Positions 22,570 through 33,959 of a stretch of DNA of 64,000 nucleotides are shown piece after piece. The position numbers and the translations under genes were made by a program. How positions within the stretch are numbered: position 1 is the first letter of the stretch; the number at the start of each line of letters is the position of its first letter. The notes beneath the pieces are model-generated. The model did no database searches. It worked only from the letters and a program-made list of their open reading frames with translations, and was not told the DNA's origin. This DNA is from Opisthorchis felineus (Eukaryota; Platyhelminthes; Trematoda; Opisthorchiida; Opisthorchiidae): assembly GCA_004794785.1 (NCBI GenBank), contig SJOL01004558.1, positions 64,750 through 128,749 of the forward strand, read 5' to 3'.

Positions 22570-24345
22570 ATCTAACAGGCACCTGAGAAAGAGAACGAAG
22601 GTCGACCCGGACGGAAGCCAGGGTTATGAACGAGTGAGAAACATTGAGGCGGGGTGTATCATTTGAGTGAAACAACACGACAGTCAATAATACGTATTGG
22701 ACAAGGTCATCTGCTGACAGCTGATGTGGCAGTCTACAGGTGTCAACAAAGGTGAAGACACGCGCACACAAACTATCTACACGAGGAGCACACCGCTGAA
22801 CTTAACTACTGTTGCAATGGATGGTCAAAATGGTATCATGCCTTTTTCCATACATAGATGGTGATTTAGATTGACGTAGCAACCCGGGATTCACTTTCAC
22901 TCTTTGGAATATATGTGCTTTCCATCCATCTCTTGATTGATGCTTATCACGTAGATGAAATGAATAGAAATGTCGTGAGGAATGTTTTCTGCACCACTGT
23001 TGGTCACGCATCCAGATGAACCTATTATGTACGTTCTGTTTAAACCGATGCATGCGATCCTAGCAACCACCTGGTGCACGCACATAGGTGGGGCACGCCA
23101 CTGTTCGGGAATCTGAACCAACTGGGACCTCACTGAAGTTGTTGAAACAGGACAAGATATGTCGGCGGCTGAGGAGGGCGGTCGAACAACAGAGTATTCC
23201 GTGGCCAAACCGAATACACAAATTCCACAGAAGCGACCAAAATCATGGTACTTTTCTTTGAAGGTCATGATTCCAGGATTCCTTCATCAGTTCCCTTGAA
23301 ACAAAGCAAAGGCAAATCGACATATTTCTTGTCTCACTCAAAACTGGCTTTTACTCTAGCATTTTACAGTCTCGTCGAGTGTCTGGTTTCGAGAGGCAAG
23401 CTTTGATCGACAGTTTATAAGGCCTTGATGCTTTTTCGCTCAACCGTAGGTCCCGTAAAAAAGCGAGGTTGATGTGTGTGGACGAAACTGCTGGCTATCA
23501 GTCGCCCGCATAGCGGCCGAATTGTAACTTATTCGTTATCCAGCCAGAACACAATTTCTGTCATATGCCACGGACTTCATAGTTTTCCGATACGAAAAGA
23601 TGTGGGTTTTGATTGTTAAAAATCCACTTTGGCATGATGAGGGCACGTAGATCAGCATAGCAACAACTTCGCTTTGGCCTAGTCAGTCTTGTTCTGTAGT
23701 CGATAGCTTGTGTTCGTGTTGGTTCTGGTTCAATGCCCTGACAGTGCAGGCCCCCCTGCCGTTTTTCATGGTCTTGTGCCTGGGTTCGTTATTGTTACTA
23801 CGCCAGCACGGGTGCTTTGCTAGCATGGTTGCTAAGGCAACCGATCACACACGATGTCGCGTCTCTCTTTGTGTTACCGGGCCAGTCGTTTAATGTCAAG
23901 CTCTAGAGGGCGTAGGTAGCAAGGTGTGAGACAAGGGCTGAAATTAAAAGTTTTGCGCCCTTGAAAGAATCTTCCCGGTCGTCTGACCGCTGCCCAACGG
24001 ACACCAGGTGTTGGTGCGTCAGTCACACGCCCTGGAAACAGAACGCCAACAAAGTCGTAAAATCGTGATTTGTTTACATCTTATCGTTCTGTGCTTTGTA
24101 CTTGGCTTTCCCGACGTGCCTATTGTTAGTCAACACCAATCCTAAGATTTTGGTGATTTTTCCGGTCCGTCCGCATTAAAGTGGTTAGAAAGGGGAGTAG
24201 AGGGAAGTAAAAACGTCATCAAAACGTGTTCCTTGTGTCAAGCGTATTTCTCAACCTCATGAGTGCAGCGCTGGTCCGACAGATGCTGGTCGTGACGCAT
24301 GACTGTCTCAGACTCGGCTATTCACGTGAGCCACTGACAGCGTCT
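22570..24345. other. Intergenic, no gene supported
   Basis: A minus-strand frame of 123 codons at 22897-23268 has no recognised domain. Nothing else stands out. Confidence 0.4.
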
Positions 24346-24350
24346 GTCGG

Positions 24351-24700
24351 TCCGTTATCACCATCGACAGCGAAGCATATGTGTTGATAACTGATTTACA
24401 ACATAATTTATTTGAAAGCCTTTTTGTGAACAAAAGAATAAAGGCGGGCGAGGAAGAAAATTAGTGCTAGCCTATCACAATCGCTCCAAGGTGCTTACAC
24501 CTCCAGACACTCATTCAGGCAAGCACGATTAAAAACCATATCTTGGAGTCGCTGCACTTGAACCTCATTCTCGATGGCAATCAGCCACGACAGACAGCAT
24601 CCAGACTTTTCCTAATCTCTTTCATATCCGTCTTCCAGGTCAAAGTTTGACCAGATGTCTGACTGCGCCACTCGTTCAATCCATCGTTTTGAGCCGACGA
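24351..24700 (-). mobile_element. LINE-B 3' end, decayed
   Basis: The minus strand encodes the tail of a LINE-B polyprotein (SGQTLTWKTDMKEIRKSLDAV, compare the LTWQRSMKEI pattern of this family), then the 3' untranslated block TTATTTGAAAGCC seen with other LINE-B ends, and the terminal CATCGACAGC area at 24361. Only the last few hundred bases remain. Confidence 0.65.
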
Positions 24701-24811
24701 TTTCTTTCTCTGTAGAAAATTTGTGATAAAATTTATTATACTAAAGAATAAAAAGTGCCGACCAAGTAGGTGGAACATGACTGAAACTTCGAGTATCCAT
24801 GAAGGAGTTTA

Positions 24812-24900
24812 CTCGTAACATTGCTCAAAGCTCATCGACAGCTCACTATTGGCTTCGCTCTACTTGGAGCTCACCAGGTAGGCGCATTTCCAAAGTTTCC
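24812..24900 (-). ncRNA. Family A hammerhead-like motif, decayed
   Basis: On the minus strand CTGGTGA (24871-24877) is followed by a perfect four-pair stem II (GCTC-CAAGTA-GAGC, 24857-24870) and GAAG. Two core bases differ from the consensus (A6 to G, A14 to G), so the copy should be dead, although stem II pairing survives. Confidence 0.45.
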
Positions 24901-24904
24901 ATCA

Positions 24905-25505
24905 GTTTTACAAATATCATGAATGAGAGACTCAGACGAGTCCTCCGTCACAATCAAATTAATACGAAAATGAGATTATTTGGGGGGTTTCATGCAATTT
25001 AGGATCAAGTAGAGCATAAGGTTGATGGATACTCAAGGACTGTGACTATCTGATAGGCCCCTAGAAGGTCAAAACCGGTCGGAAGGTGTCGAGAAGTTTT
25101 CAGTAAACTTATGAGTAGTTTCCCACATGAAAACACACTGCGATTTCTCGAATATGTTACCAACTAAAAGATTCGGCAGACTTTGTGCAACACACACATA
25201 TGAAGAACACCATAAACGACGGAATCAGTTGGGATTCAGTCGAATCTCCTGTTGCAAACAAAAACTTATGAAAATGAGTGTATTTGGCGAAACTTCGAAG
25301 CTTTGTGTATTGTTGGCGAAAATGTTTAACTGGTAGCATTTATTAGAAGATTGGTTTCGAAAATGTTATTAACAAGCACTAAGATGAACCAAAATAGTTG
25401 AAGCAGTACGGTTAGGGTGCCATGACAAGCACCAGATGACCCGTAAGTTTGCATTTCACTGCTGGGGAGTAAGGGTTCCTTGACGAACGAGGAAAGCAAG
25501 AAGGG
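24905..25505. other. Intergenic, nothing recognised
   Basis: This lies between a decayed hammerhead repeat and the first H4 block. No gene was found. Confidence 0.45.
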
Positions 25506-25861
25506 ACCGCCGGGAAACATTAGGCTAAGTCGAGTGACATTCACATTAGTTAGAACAATAGCTCACATGACAAGGCCACGCGCTCACAATGATCACGATG
25601 ATGCGGCCACTGAGGTGCCTTGTCAATTCGTAGAGGGAAAATCTACGTTACAGCCGTGACAACATTCGCCGTCCATAAAACTATGCACCCAGGCATCCTA
25701 TCGCACCCGTGAAGGCAAAATCTCATTCGTCTGAAAACCTTCCATTCGTGTGGGTTAGGAGTAGTTTTTCAAGCCCTAATACCACTCGGCTGAGTCCGGA
25801 AATCAGCTTCAGTTCACAGAGAGCCAGACATTTGTTATAGTCAATCAAATGTGGCGCGTTG

Positions 25862-25887
25862 ATTGGCTGGAAATTTACCTTATTTTT
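25862..25887 (+). promoter_or_regulatory. H4 promoter elements, copy 1
   Basis: An inverted CCAAT box (ATTGG) at 25862-25866 and a TATA-like TATTTTT at 25881-25887 lie 80-105 bases before the H4 start codon. This is a usual layout for S-phase histone promoters. Confidence 0.5.
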
Positions 25888-25954
25888 GGACGGCCCGTTC
25901 GCTATGTCCTGGTGTGTGCGAAGTGCGGTTGTCTCGTTGCGGTTTTGCCTGTAA

Positions 25955-26278
<324 letters not shown>

Positions 26279-26317
26279 TTCCGCTTCGGCCATTCCTTCC
26301 GCACGAGAACGCACAAC

Positions 26318-26333
26318 GGCCCTATTTAGGGCC
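26318..26333 (+). terminator. Histone mRNA 3' stem-loop (H4 copy 1)
   Basis: GGCCCTATTTAGGGCC: six-pair stem and four-base loop ATTT, matching the animal histone 3' processing hairpin. It is followed by ACC and ACAATGTGA. Confidence 0.93.
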
Positions 26334-26533
26334 ACCACAATGTGACTTTCGGTCTTCGTTTTCTCACTTACTGGGTAGTCGGTATTTGAGTATCTTAGTA
26401 CCGCAGCTTGGGCTTGGTAGGCTGAGGTCCACCCTGGTTACGACCCACGTCTGTCTAAATCCCCGTTATGTTCTGCGTCGTGCCTATGTCGACCTGGTTA
26501 GCGAATGGAAGTGGTGTACGGGCATTCGTGCAA

Positions 26534-27205
26534 CAATCTTTTTGTCCGTGAGTCCCCTGCACCGTGATGCTTCAGATTCGCGTGTCGCGCTTCTGCATTC
26601 GGGGACCCCCTGGTTGTCTACGTGCACTGCCAAATGTCTAACAATGTCAAAATATGTGACTCCCGATCCTACCCTTTAGTATGGCACGACCATCAATCTA
26701 TCACTGCGCTCCCCAATAGCGCACTGATGGTGTCACCTCGATTGGTAATGAAACGTTCGGAATCAAAGTGCCCAGCTCAGCGGACAAGACAACGACCATC
26801 TGAGCTGCCAACACTTTCCTCTATAGAATAACCGTTCTTCCGAATCAAAAGAGATGGGTATCGGGTGGATTTGGCGCAAAGTAAGCATACCTGCAATTCA
26901 GCTGACGCGGTGGCAGGCGCCAAATCCATGCGCCGACCTTCTAGAACAAAATTGCAACAGGCAGTACAAGGTAATACGAAAAAATAAGAATGCCGGATAA
27001 GTCCAGGTAGCTTGGTGGATCGCGTGCTCACCTGCACTCCGGGGGCCCGTTGTCGATCTCCGGGCTACCACAATTCCTTCGGAGCAGACACGAATTGCAA
27101 TCAAACGTAGATGAGAAAATTACAACATTGATAACTAGAAGTAAGCAACGCTTAAGCAAGAAGGGAATAGGACGTGAAAATGGGCAGCTGAGCGGCAGAA
27201 TGGCT
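26534..27205. other. Intergenic around a decayed hammerhead copy
   Basis: No gene was found. The family C hammerhead-like copy inside it is listed separately. Confidence 0.4.
26700..26810 (+). ncRNA. Family C hammerhead-like motif, decayed copy
   Basis: CTGATGG (26724-26730), TCACC-TCGATT-GGTAA as stem II, GAAACGTT (26750-26757) and CGGAATCAAAGTGCCCAGCTC follow the order of the family C copy at 27212-27325. One core base (A9) has become G and stem I no longer pairs well. Confidence 0.5.
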
Positions 27206-27211
27206 TTGTTT

Positions 27212-27325
27212 GGTTGTTGGTCTGCTCGCCGAGCTTGGCAGTTGGATTGCAAACGTTTCATCATCAATCGAGATGACGTCGTCAGTGCAATCCAACTGCC
27301 AAGCTCGGCGAACAGACCGACAACC
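27212..27325 (-). ncRNA. Predicted hammerhead ribozyme, family C, with very long stem I
   Basis: Two 40-base arms (27212-27251 and 27286-27325) are complementary at 38 positions. On the minus strand the loop between them holds CTGACGA (27279-27285), a five-pair stem II (TCATC-TCGATT-GATGA inside 27260-27278) and GAAA (27256-27259). CGU and U at 27252 (cleavage-site base) come next, directly adjoining the arm. This is the exact order of a type I hammerhead: stem I, CUGANGA, stem II, GAAA, short stem III, UH, stem I. One unpaired base sits between CTGACGA and stem II. A plain inverted repeat would not place both core strings at the loop edges. Confidence 0.7.
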
Positions 27326-27329
27326 AAGC

Positions 27330-28085
27330 AGCGCACCCGAGCTAACTATATTCCAAAACATTACCAGAATGGCTTTGTGTCAGACAGCTGCGCGTCACGT
27401 TACTCATGAGTAGTCAAACAACTAGGAAGGAATCAAGTCGTCTTAATACGGCTTTTCGACCACCCGGGCTCAAATCTCTGCAGAAGTGCCTTTGCAGTGA
27501 ATGTAGGCCAGTCTTGAAATTTGTCTGCAAGTGTTCTTTTGCCGATAATATGTGCGAAGATACTACTCTTATTCATCATCTGAATGCGGAAATTTAGAAA
27601 TCTCAACTTTGTCCTCGGAAAGCTTGGAAATAAGGTACTTAAACCGATTACGATAAAACAAGATGCAGTCATCGATCGGAAAGGCGCAGTGTCACAGAAA
27701 TCTCCGTAATTTCTTAGTTTCCAAAGGGTAGTTGCACCATAATTTACTTCACGAATGACTATTCGTTTAGACAATTTCTGCAAAGTGGGTCTGAAGCAGA
27801 TAGGATGCGGCGGTGTTCGTGGCTACCGAACCGGTTGCTTTCGCAAGAAGTGCTGCGGAGCATTTTACGTGTTCTACTTTGCTCACAAAATTTTGCTTCG
27901 CATCCCTTCGGGCGTTAAACTCGAATCCAGTGCTCTTGCTTTTAGCTATATACTCCCTGGAATAATTTTTTGCTTCAGAAAAGAAGAATGACTGCTGGAA
28001 CGAGAATGCCCTGATCTCGTTCTAATTACGTAAGGGGATTGTAGTTAAAAAGCATTTCCGTGAGAAACAAGCCTGTGTTTTCACG
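27330..28085. other. Intergenic, no gene supported
   Basis: A minus-strand frame of 116 codons (27433-27783) and smaller ones show no known domain. Confidence 0.4.
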
Positions 28086-28091
28086 CAGGCA

Positions 28092-28480
28092 ATCATCATC
28101 ATCGACAGCGTGACATCAGTGTTTAACACCGATGCTTCGCTGCCGTACAACCATGATTTATTTGAAAGCCTTATTGTTAAGAAAAGAATTAAGGTGCACG
28201 GGGAAGGGACTTGGTTCTAGCTTATTAGAATCATCCCGAGGTGCCTACACCTCCAAGAACTCATTCAGACAATCTGGAAAGGAACCGATAACAAGAACGC
28301 AAACGATGGTTACGCATATGCAACACATATCTCAATCAACGCAGCTTCTGGTGCTGGACACATTCTTCAATGGAAGTTCTCGTTGCACAACCCAAAACTC
28401 GCTTTCTACTAGCCAACATCAACCCACACCAGCTATGGTTCTGAGACAACGATTGTCGAACACCTGAAGACGCAGGTAGT
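28092..28480 (-). mobile_element. LINE-B 3' fragment
   Basis: Minus strand. It runs from a remnant of the LQVFD / GTSIEECVQQQKL region (near 28340-28465) to the 3' untranslated block and the terminal ATCATCATCATC tail at 28092-28103. The part near 28270-28320 corresponds to the C-terminal NRCQWRSCCQFLSRLP segment of this family, broken here. Confidence 0.65.
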
Positions 28481-28484
28481 AATG

Positions 28485-29330
28485 AGTCCAAAAGTCACGA
28501 CGTTTTCAAACACTCTGTGGTGTCTCATAAGCACCTTAATAACAAAAAGCGTCGTGTTGAATCAATCCATCACTCCACCTGTTTGACGATAAATAACGAC
28601 AAGGATTAGGCGATAACTTGTACATTTTCGTCCTCCAAAAATTTCGCCATGTGTTTACTGTTTGGAGCGAGTAATTTCCCCAGCTTTTTCGCAGCTAACA
28701 GCGCCTGGAGCTTGAAAAATCTTGAAGTAATCACGTTATTAGATAGTTGTCAATCTTCTGGGATACCGAATTCCAGGGACATTCAACCCTGTGCTACTGA
28801 AGAAAGGACTATTGATCGGAACATATACCCCTCTGTCGTCACATTAACCACCAATTAGTGCAATCAACCCCGTTTCTCCTTGGTTTAAGACCACTCTCAG
28901 ACATGAGCCTAGATTACAGCCTTGTATGCTGGTCGATATATTTATTCAACCATGCTGCCCAGCCGGCTAGGTATGGGACCTCGGAAAGTCCTGTGCTATG
29001 ACAGAATTCACGCATCCCTGCTGAGTTGGATGCCGGACAATCTTTGCCTGACCCTTGGAGTATACAGTGTCTCTACCTGAACATTTCTAGTTAGCTGTGG
29101 CACTGCATATGATCACTGCTTGCCTCCTAAGTTACATCAACAACCAACCAAATACTATGTGGTTCAATAGCTGTGCTCGCTGACCACGGCAAGGTTTTGG
29201 AATCGATCAAGACAGACGATGATAGGAATTACTTCCCGATGCGACGGTACTGCTGAGATCAGTGGTCTGCGAAAAACTAACAAATATCCAAGTTTAAAAA
29301 TGCGCCGTAATGTCGTTCCGTCACACACAA
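28485..29330. other. Intergenic, no gene supported
   Basis: No recognised element or exon was found. Confidence 0.4.
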
Positions 29331-29334
29331 TTCA

Positions 29335-30345
29335 TCCACACGTGATCAGCATTCTCATTGACAGCATGAAATCAGAGTTCAGCACTGATACGTCGCTGCA
29401 GTAAAACCATGACTTATTTGAAGGCTTTACTGTAACACAATCATTTCAAGGTGCCTACACATCCAGACACTTTTTCTGGCAATCTGGATAGAAACTGACA
29501 ACAAGAACGCCACGGATATCGATTACCAGCGACAACTTGCGGCGTCTTGAACAATGCAGAGGAGGGGGGGGGCACAGGGAGCTTATTCAGGAAGGCGATT
29601 CACTCGGACAGTACGTAAACATCTACCAGGTCATAGGTTGACCACTAATCTGCTTGCGCCACTCTGAATTGGCCACAGAAAACAGCACTCTCTTCGGTAA
29701 ACGATGGTTCGCCATACGCAAACATGGCCCGATCACCGCAGCTTCTGTTGCTGGACACATTCTTTGATGGAAGTCCCTGTTGCACAACCGAACAATAGTT
29801 TTCTAATGTCTCGTTTCGAATTCGCTGTCACCAGTCAACACGGCTTGGCTCTGGGACAACTGGTGTCGAACACCTGAAGAGGTATCTGTTCCACTGCTCA
29901 CAGAGGCCACGCCACCCTACACCAAAAAGGTCCTTGCTGTAGTTCGATACACACGCCCTTCATATTCAAGGGTATACCGCTCAAATTTGCAAACGTAGCC
30001 CGAGATTCTTGCAGCTGTCGCACTACAATAGCAATTAATACAACTTCCAAGATACGTAAAACGCTCCACAACTCCGAGTGTCTCTCCACGGTTTGTAGGT
30101 TGCTTATTGAGCAACTGCATGTCCAGGAGCATGACCTTACAGTTTATGAGTGCAAAGCGCGTGCCAAAGGACGGGGTGACCTTGGTCAGTTCATCCAAAA
30201 ACACCTGCGCCTTCTCCTCATCTTCGAAGACGAGAACGATATCGTTTGCATATTCCCGATCGACGAGGTTTTCGTTAGCAGCCAGGGATTTGAAGACCTT
30301 CGAGTGTTCGTCTCATAATCTCATCGATAGCTCTCCTTGAAGAGT
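29335..30345 (-). mobile_element. LINE-B 3' third, RTE-like, broken
   Basis: Minus strand. Reverse transcriptase motif C as YANDIVLVFEDEEKAQ (first catalytic Asp lost to Asn, near 30215-30260) leads into FLDELTKVTPSFG and the ERFTYLGSCI block. A frame-shifted C-terminal region (GTSIKECVQQQKLRW near 29740-29790, then the SFYPDC end) and the 3' untranslated tail to about 29337 follow. Several stops and shifts are present. It abuts a LINE-A piece in the opposite orientation. Confidence 0.8.
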
Positions 30346-30390
30346 CTAAGGAAAGACCGAGAGCTTTGTTAGACATCGTTAGCTTAGGCG

Positions 30391-31040
30391 ATGGAGAAGA
30401 CTTTTTCTACGGGAAACAGCCGTGCCCTATATCAACTGATACGATCGACTATCCCCAGGAAAGCAACGATCAGCGAAACGATAAGTGAAAAAGACGGCTC
30501 ATTAATTCTTCCGCAAAAACACCGACTGGAAAAATGCGTCGAAAACTTTGAGGAACAGTTAAGCTGGTTTCCTGCAACCCGGCCTGTGGGAAAAGTGCAT
30601 GCGGGCGAATGGAATGTAAACCTTAATCGCCCGTCGGATGAAGAAATAAAGTAGGACATATCGGTAGTGAAACGTGAGAAGGCACCAGGACCGGACGGTC
30701 TGTATCCCGCCCTCTTCAAAGAAGGCGGAGAATCCCTGGTCACCCGTCTGACGAAGCTTATTGGTGCTATTTGGAACGAAGAGAAAGATCCTGCAGAATG
30801 GGGCATATCGACAGCTATTCCTATCTTCAGAACGGGTGTGCGGACGCCGTGTGAAAACCACCGTGGCATAATCCTGTTAGCTGTGGCGTCGAAGCTTCTC
30901 TCTGGTCTTAGCCCTCGAAGGTTGGCTGAACACAGAGAGACAGATTCGTGAAAACCCGCCTGGGTTCCGTCCTTCAAGAGAATACATCGACCACATTTTC
31001 ACCTTCCGACAAATTTTGGAACAGCGGCACTGCTTCCGAC
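30391..31040 (+). mobile_element. LINE-A reverse transcriptase N-terminal piece, opposite orientation
   Basis: The plus strand encodes a linker (RALYQLIRSTIPRKATISET), a stop, then KREKAPGPDGLYPALFKEGG, TRLTKLIGAIWNEEK, the CENHRGI block, and after a frameshift QIREN..GFRPSREYIDHIFTFRQILEQRHC. These are RT blocks 0-2 of an RTE-like LINE, closest to the LINE-A copy at 18-19.8 kb. It is sandwiched between minus-strand LINE-B pieces. Confidence 0.8.
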
Positions 31041-32430
31041 GCCTCCTTCTCCTCATCGAAGACGAGAACAGTGTCGTCCTCCCATTCCAGATCGACAAGC
31101 GGCTATTAGGACACCAGGATTTTGAAGACCTCCACTGTTCATCTCATTATCTTGTCCATCCCGAGATAGAAAGATCCGACACGATTGTTAGACACCAGTT
31201 TGTGTACGGAAGCTCTCTGTACAGACCCACTAGCTCGAAATTGTGAGAATACATAGAACTCATTATGTCCATTGTCTTCCATGACATTCCTTGTTGAGCA
31301 AGAGCTTTAAGGAGAACAGAAATGGTCAACCGAGTCTAACGTGCCTGGGACATCTAGGATTTCGGATCTTTTATGTGTATGGCATTGTCCTAGCACCTGA
31401 CGGAGTGTGAGAATTCGGCCAACACCGTCCTCACCAGGCGGGAATCCGGCTTGCTTTTCTCGATTCAATGGCTTGCAGACCACCAGAAGCCGACGAAGAA
31501 CAATTAACGCGAAGAGTCTCGTTAAGACTGGGGTCAAACCGATTCCAATGTGCTTCTCTTACTCACCGCGAGCTCCTTTATAAAAAACGGGCACTACTAC
31601 CGAATCTACTAAGCTTTTTGTAGTAGTGTTCTCTTACCAGATGGAATCAAGTAGATCAGACAAACGTTAACTGAGGACTTCAACCCTATCCTTGAACAAT
31701 GTGGGTGGGAGGTCATCCGAACCAGAAGCTCGGGGACGCCTGGGAGGACATGTGTATTCATAGACCTCCGAGGCCGTACAGTCTTTGAGTTTACTGTCCA
31801 GGGTTCCACTTCAGTTGCAGCATCTAAGTGAACGGCAGCAGGTGGCCACGATTATGTGCGATCGAGTCGTCACTGATTATTCAGAATGTTCACGCCAACT
31901 TGACACATGATGGGTTCGCTCACAGGAGGTTTCCGTGGACCGATCACACGGATCAACTGAAATCCTTTTCGGATATTCCCGGCTTTCTGAGTCTCTCCCC
32001 CATTTTCTTAGTTTTCCGTCTTCCCCAGGCTTCACGGTTGGCGGACAGGCTAAGTCTTCCTTGGCGTCGCCCTGGTGAATTATGTTTGGGGCCACTGAAT
32101 GCAGTTCATTGAGATTCAAGCAGTGCCACTGTTCCGTCTGGTATCCAGTACCTGTGCGGACCAGGTAGCAATGACATACAAGCAAAATCCCCATCACTAT
32201 GCAAAGGTGTGGCGATCCCTTTCCAGTGTGAGCTGACATCCGACGATGGAACGTTTGGGAGGGAATGCAGAAGACGATTCTGGTAATTTCGCTCAACTTC
32301 GGAATCAATCAGCTCTTGTGTAGTTAAAGGACCTGCCGACAACTTACGCGACCTTGGAAAACGAAGATAAAAGCGATTCTGGACGAGTGTATGGTCGGAA
32401 TCCACAAACATGTTCCAAAACAATGGGCAG
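31041..32430 (-). mobile_element. LINE-B endonuclease-to-RT region, broken
   Basis: Minus strand from 32423 down: the end of the endonuclease domain and linker (SDHTLVQNRFYLRFPR, YQNRLLHSLP, SSDVSSHW), a frame-shifted linker, EPWTVN and SDDLPPTLFKD (31800-31660), LTRLFALIVLRRL, REKQAGFP..GRILTLRQVL, a damaged motif A (TLDSVDH), and motif C as EWEDDTVLVFDEEK at 31045-31100. At least five frameshifts. Its last 110 bases overlap in element coordinates with the start of the 29335-30345 piece at roughly 70% identity, so the two are different insertions. Confidence 0.78.
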
Positions 32431-32434
32431 TCAG

Positions 32435-32885
32435 ATATTGATCCGCGTCATCGTAACTGATGTCGATGGGATCAGTTTGGGTCCATGGCTGGCGCGCCAC
32501 TATAGGACGTCAAGTGGCCTTTTCCTCAGGGTGCAACAGCTGACATTGTGCAAACAGGACTGTGAATCGGTTACTTTAATAGAGATTTCATTCTACAAGT
32601 GAATCTAATTTACGCTGAAAATTAGAGAACCAATGTTCAGCTGTTTCATCTCTGTTGAACCCACGAGCTCCCTGATAGGGGTTCAAGTCCAACACATTTG
32701 GCGACGAGGGGGTTGATCATCACATATGTATTCACCAAGATGATGAATGCACAAAACGATGTGCTGTGTGAAAAATACAAGAAGATGGCCTTCTTGTAAC
32801 ATAGTAAATTTATTTCCGTTTATGGGTTCGTTAGTCTGACCGTGGCGCGAAGAGCCTGCGTACTACGTTAAAATAATCATAACTA
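32435..32885. other. Intergenic, nothing recognised
   Basis: No gene or repeat was recognised. Confidence 0.45.
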
Positions 32886-32888
32886 AGC

Positions 32889-33052
32889 CATCAGCAGTGA
32901 CATTCGGTGCACAGCAGCGACGCCACGTGAAGCAATCCGAAGGGCTGAGATACTGCCAATTTCCCCAAGGCTACACTGGAGAAGTCGAGATGCTGGATCC
33001 GGGTTCGACCCATGGACCTTCCGGTAAGCCTTAACGACTGCGCCATTTCGAA
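32889..33052 (-). mobile_element. tRNA-derived SINE copy, diverged
   Basis: Reverse-strand SINE of the family at 764-958. B-box-like GGGTTCGACCC at 33000-33010 and the GGACCTTCCGGTAAG block are clear; the A-box region is weaker. Confidence 0.6.
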
Positions 33053-33059
33053 GTCCGGT

Positions 33060-33890
33060 ATTCTGAATCGCCAAATATTTGTGTTGAGAAAGGTTTATTT
33101 CTATGTGCTTCTGTTGGATACATCGGGGGCAGACGTTGCAAGCGGATTTCACGTGCATCTTAGTGATGTCTGTCACGATTTGCGTCCAGCTAGTTGTCGG
33201 CTTGTATGGATTGAAACCTGGTACCACAAGAAAAACACAGATTTTACTTGCAGTCATCACTTGCTGTGCGTTACAGCGCCCGTCGCTTTCCTCTCTAGTG
33301 TGACGAAACCCTCAATCTTGGCATTTGCTGCTGAGCAAACTTGGAACCTCGTTCCTATGTGTTCAACCATACCAGGAAGGCGGAGAATCAGCCGCTGAGG
33401 AACAGTCGGTCTCTGTACTACGAGAAATCGTATTACAATGTGGTCTGAAATTAAAGTCATACCGTCCTCTGCCGTAGGAATCTAAAGGGAGGAACGGGTT
33501 TCCCTCAAGCAACCCCCACTGTCATTTTATGGGAACCGTGATGTCTCCTTTCTCCGAGGAGGAACGGCTTAGAACGTATCTGCCTCAAAACTGCACACTC
33601 CTATCGCCCAACGATTAACCACGTCCGACGGCGCATTATTCGATACGGTCGAAATACTTTTGAAATCAAAGAGTGTGGTGCTTCTCAAAAGACACTTTAT
33701 GTGCACAGTCACAGTGACATAATAATGACTTTCTCCCTGCGCTCTCTGGCTGTGCCACCCCCCGCAACCATGTGAGTCAGACTACTGAGTCATTGGCTGG
33801 TTCTTGTAGATGATACGAACGCAAAGGTTGACCGACAGGTTTCTGAGAAAGCTCAATGATGGCCAAGTATGTGCTAAAGCTTACCGTAAG
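33060..33890. other. Intergenic, no gene supported
   Basis: Frames up to about 128 codons occur (33012-33398 plus), but they overlap SINE sequence and have no known domain. Confidence 0.4.
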
Positions 33891-33892
33891 GA

Positions 33893-33955
33893 TAATCATC
33901 ATCATCGACAGCATGACATCAGTGTCAACACCGATGCTTCACTGACGTAGAGTTT
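33893..33955 (-). mobile_element. LINE-B 3' terminal fragment
   Basis: The minus-strand 3' end only: ATCATCATCATCGACAGC on the plus strand followed by ATGACATCAGTG and ACCGATGCTTCACTG, as in the copies at 28092 and 50056. Confidence 0.65.
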
Positions 33956-33959
33956 ATGG

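Noticed and set aside
30335..31040. A simple 5' inversion (twin priming) of one LINE to explain the 29.3-31.0 kb structure
   Set aside because: The inverted piece matches LINE-A while the 3' piece matches LINE-B, and the next LINE-B piece repeats the overlap region at only about 70% identity.
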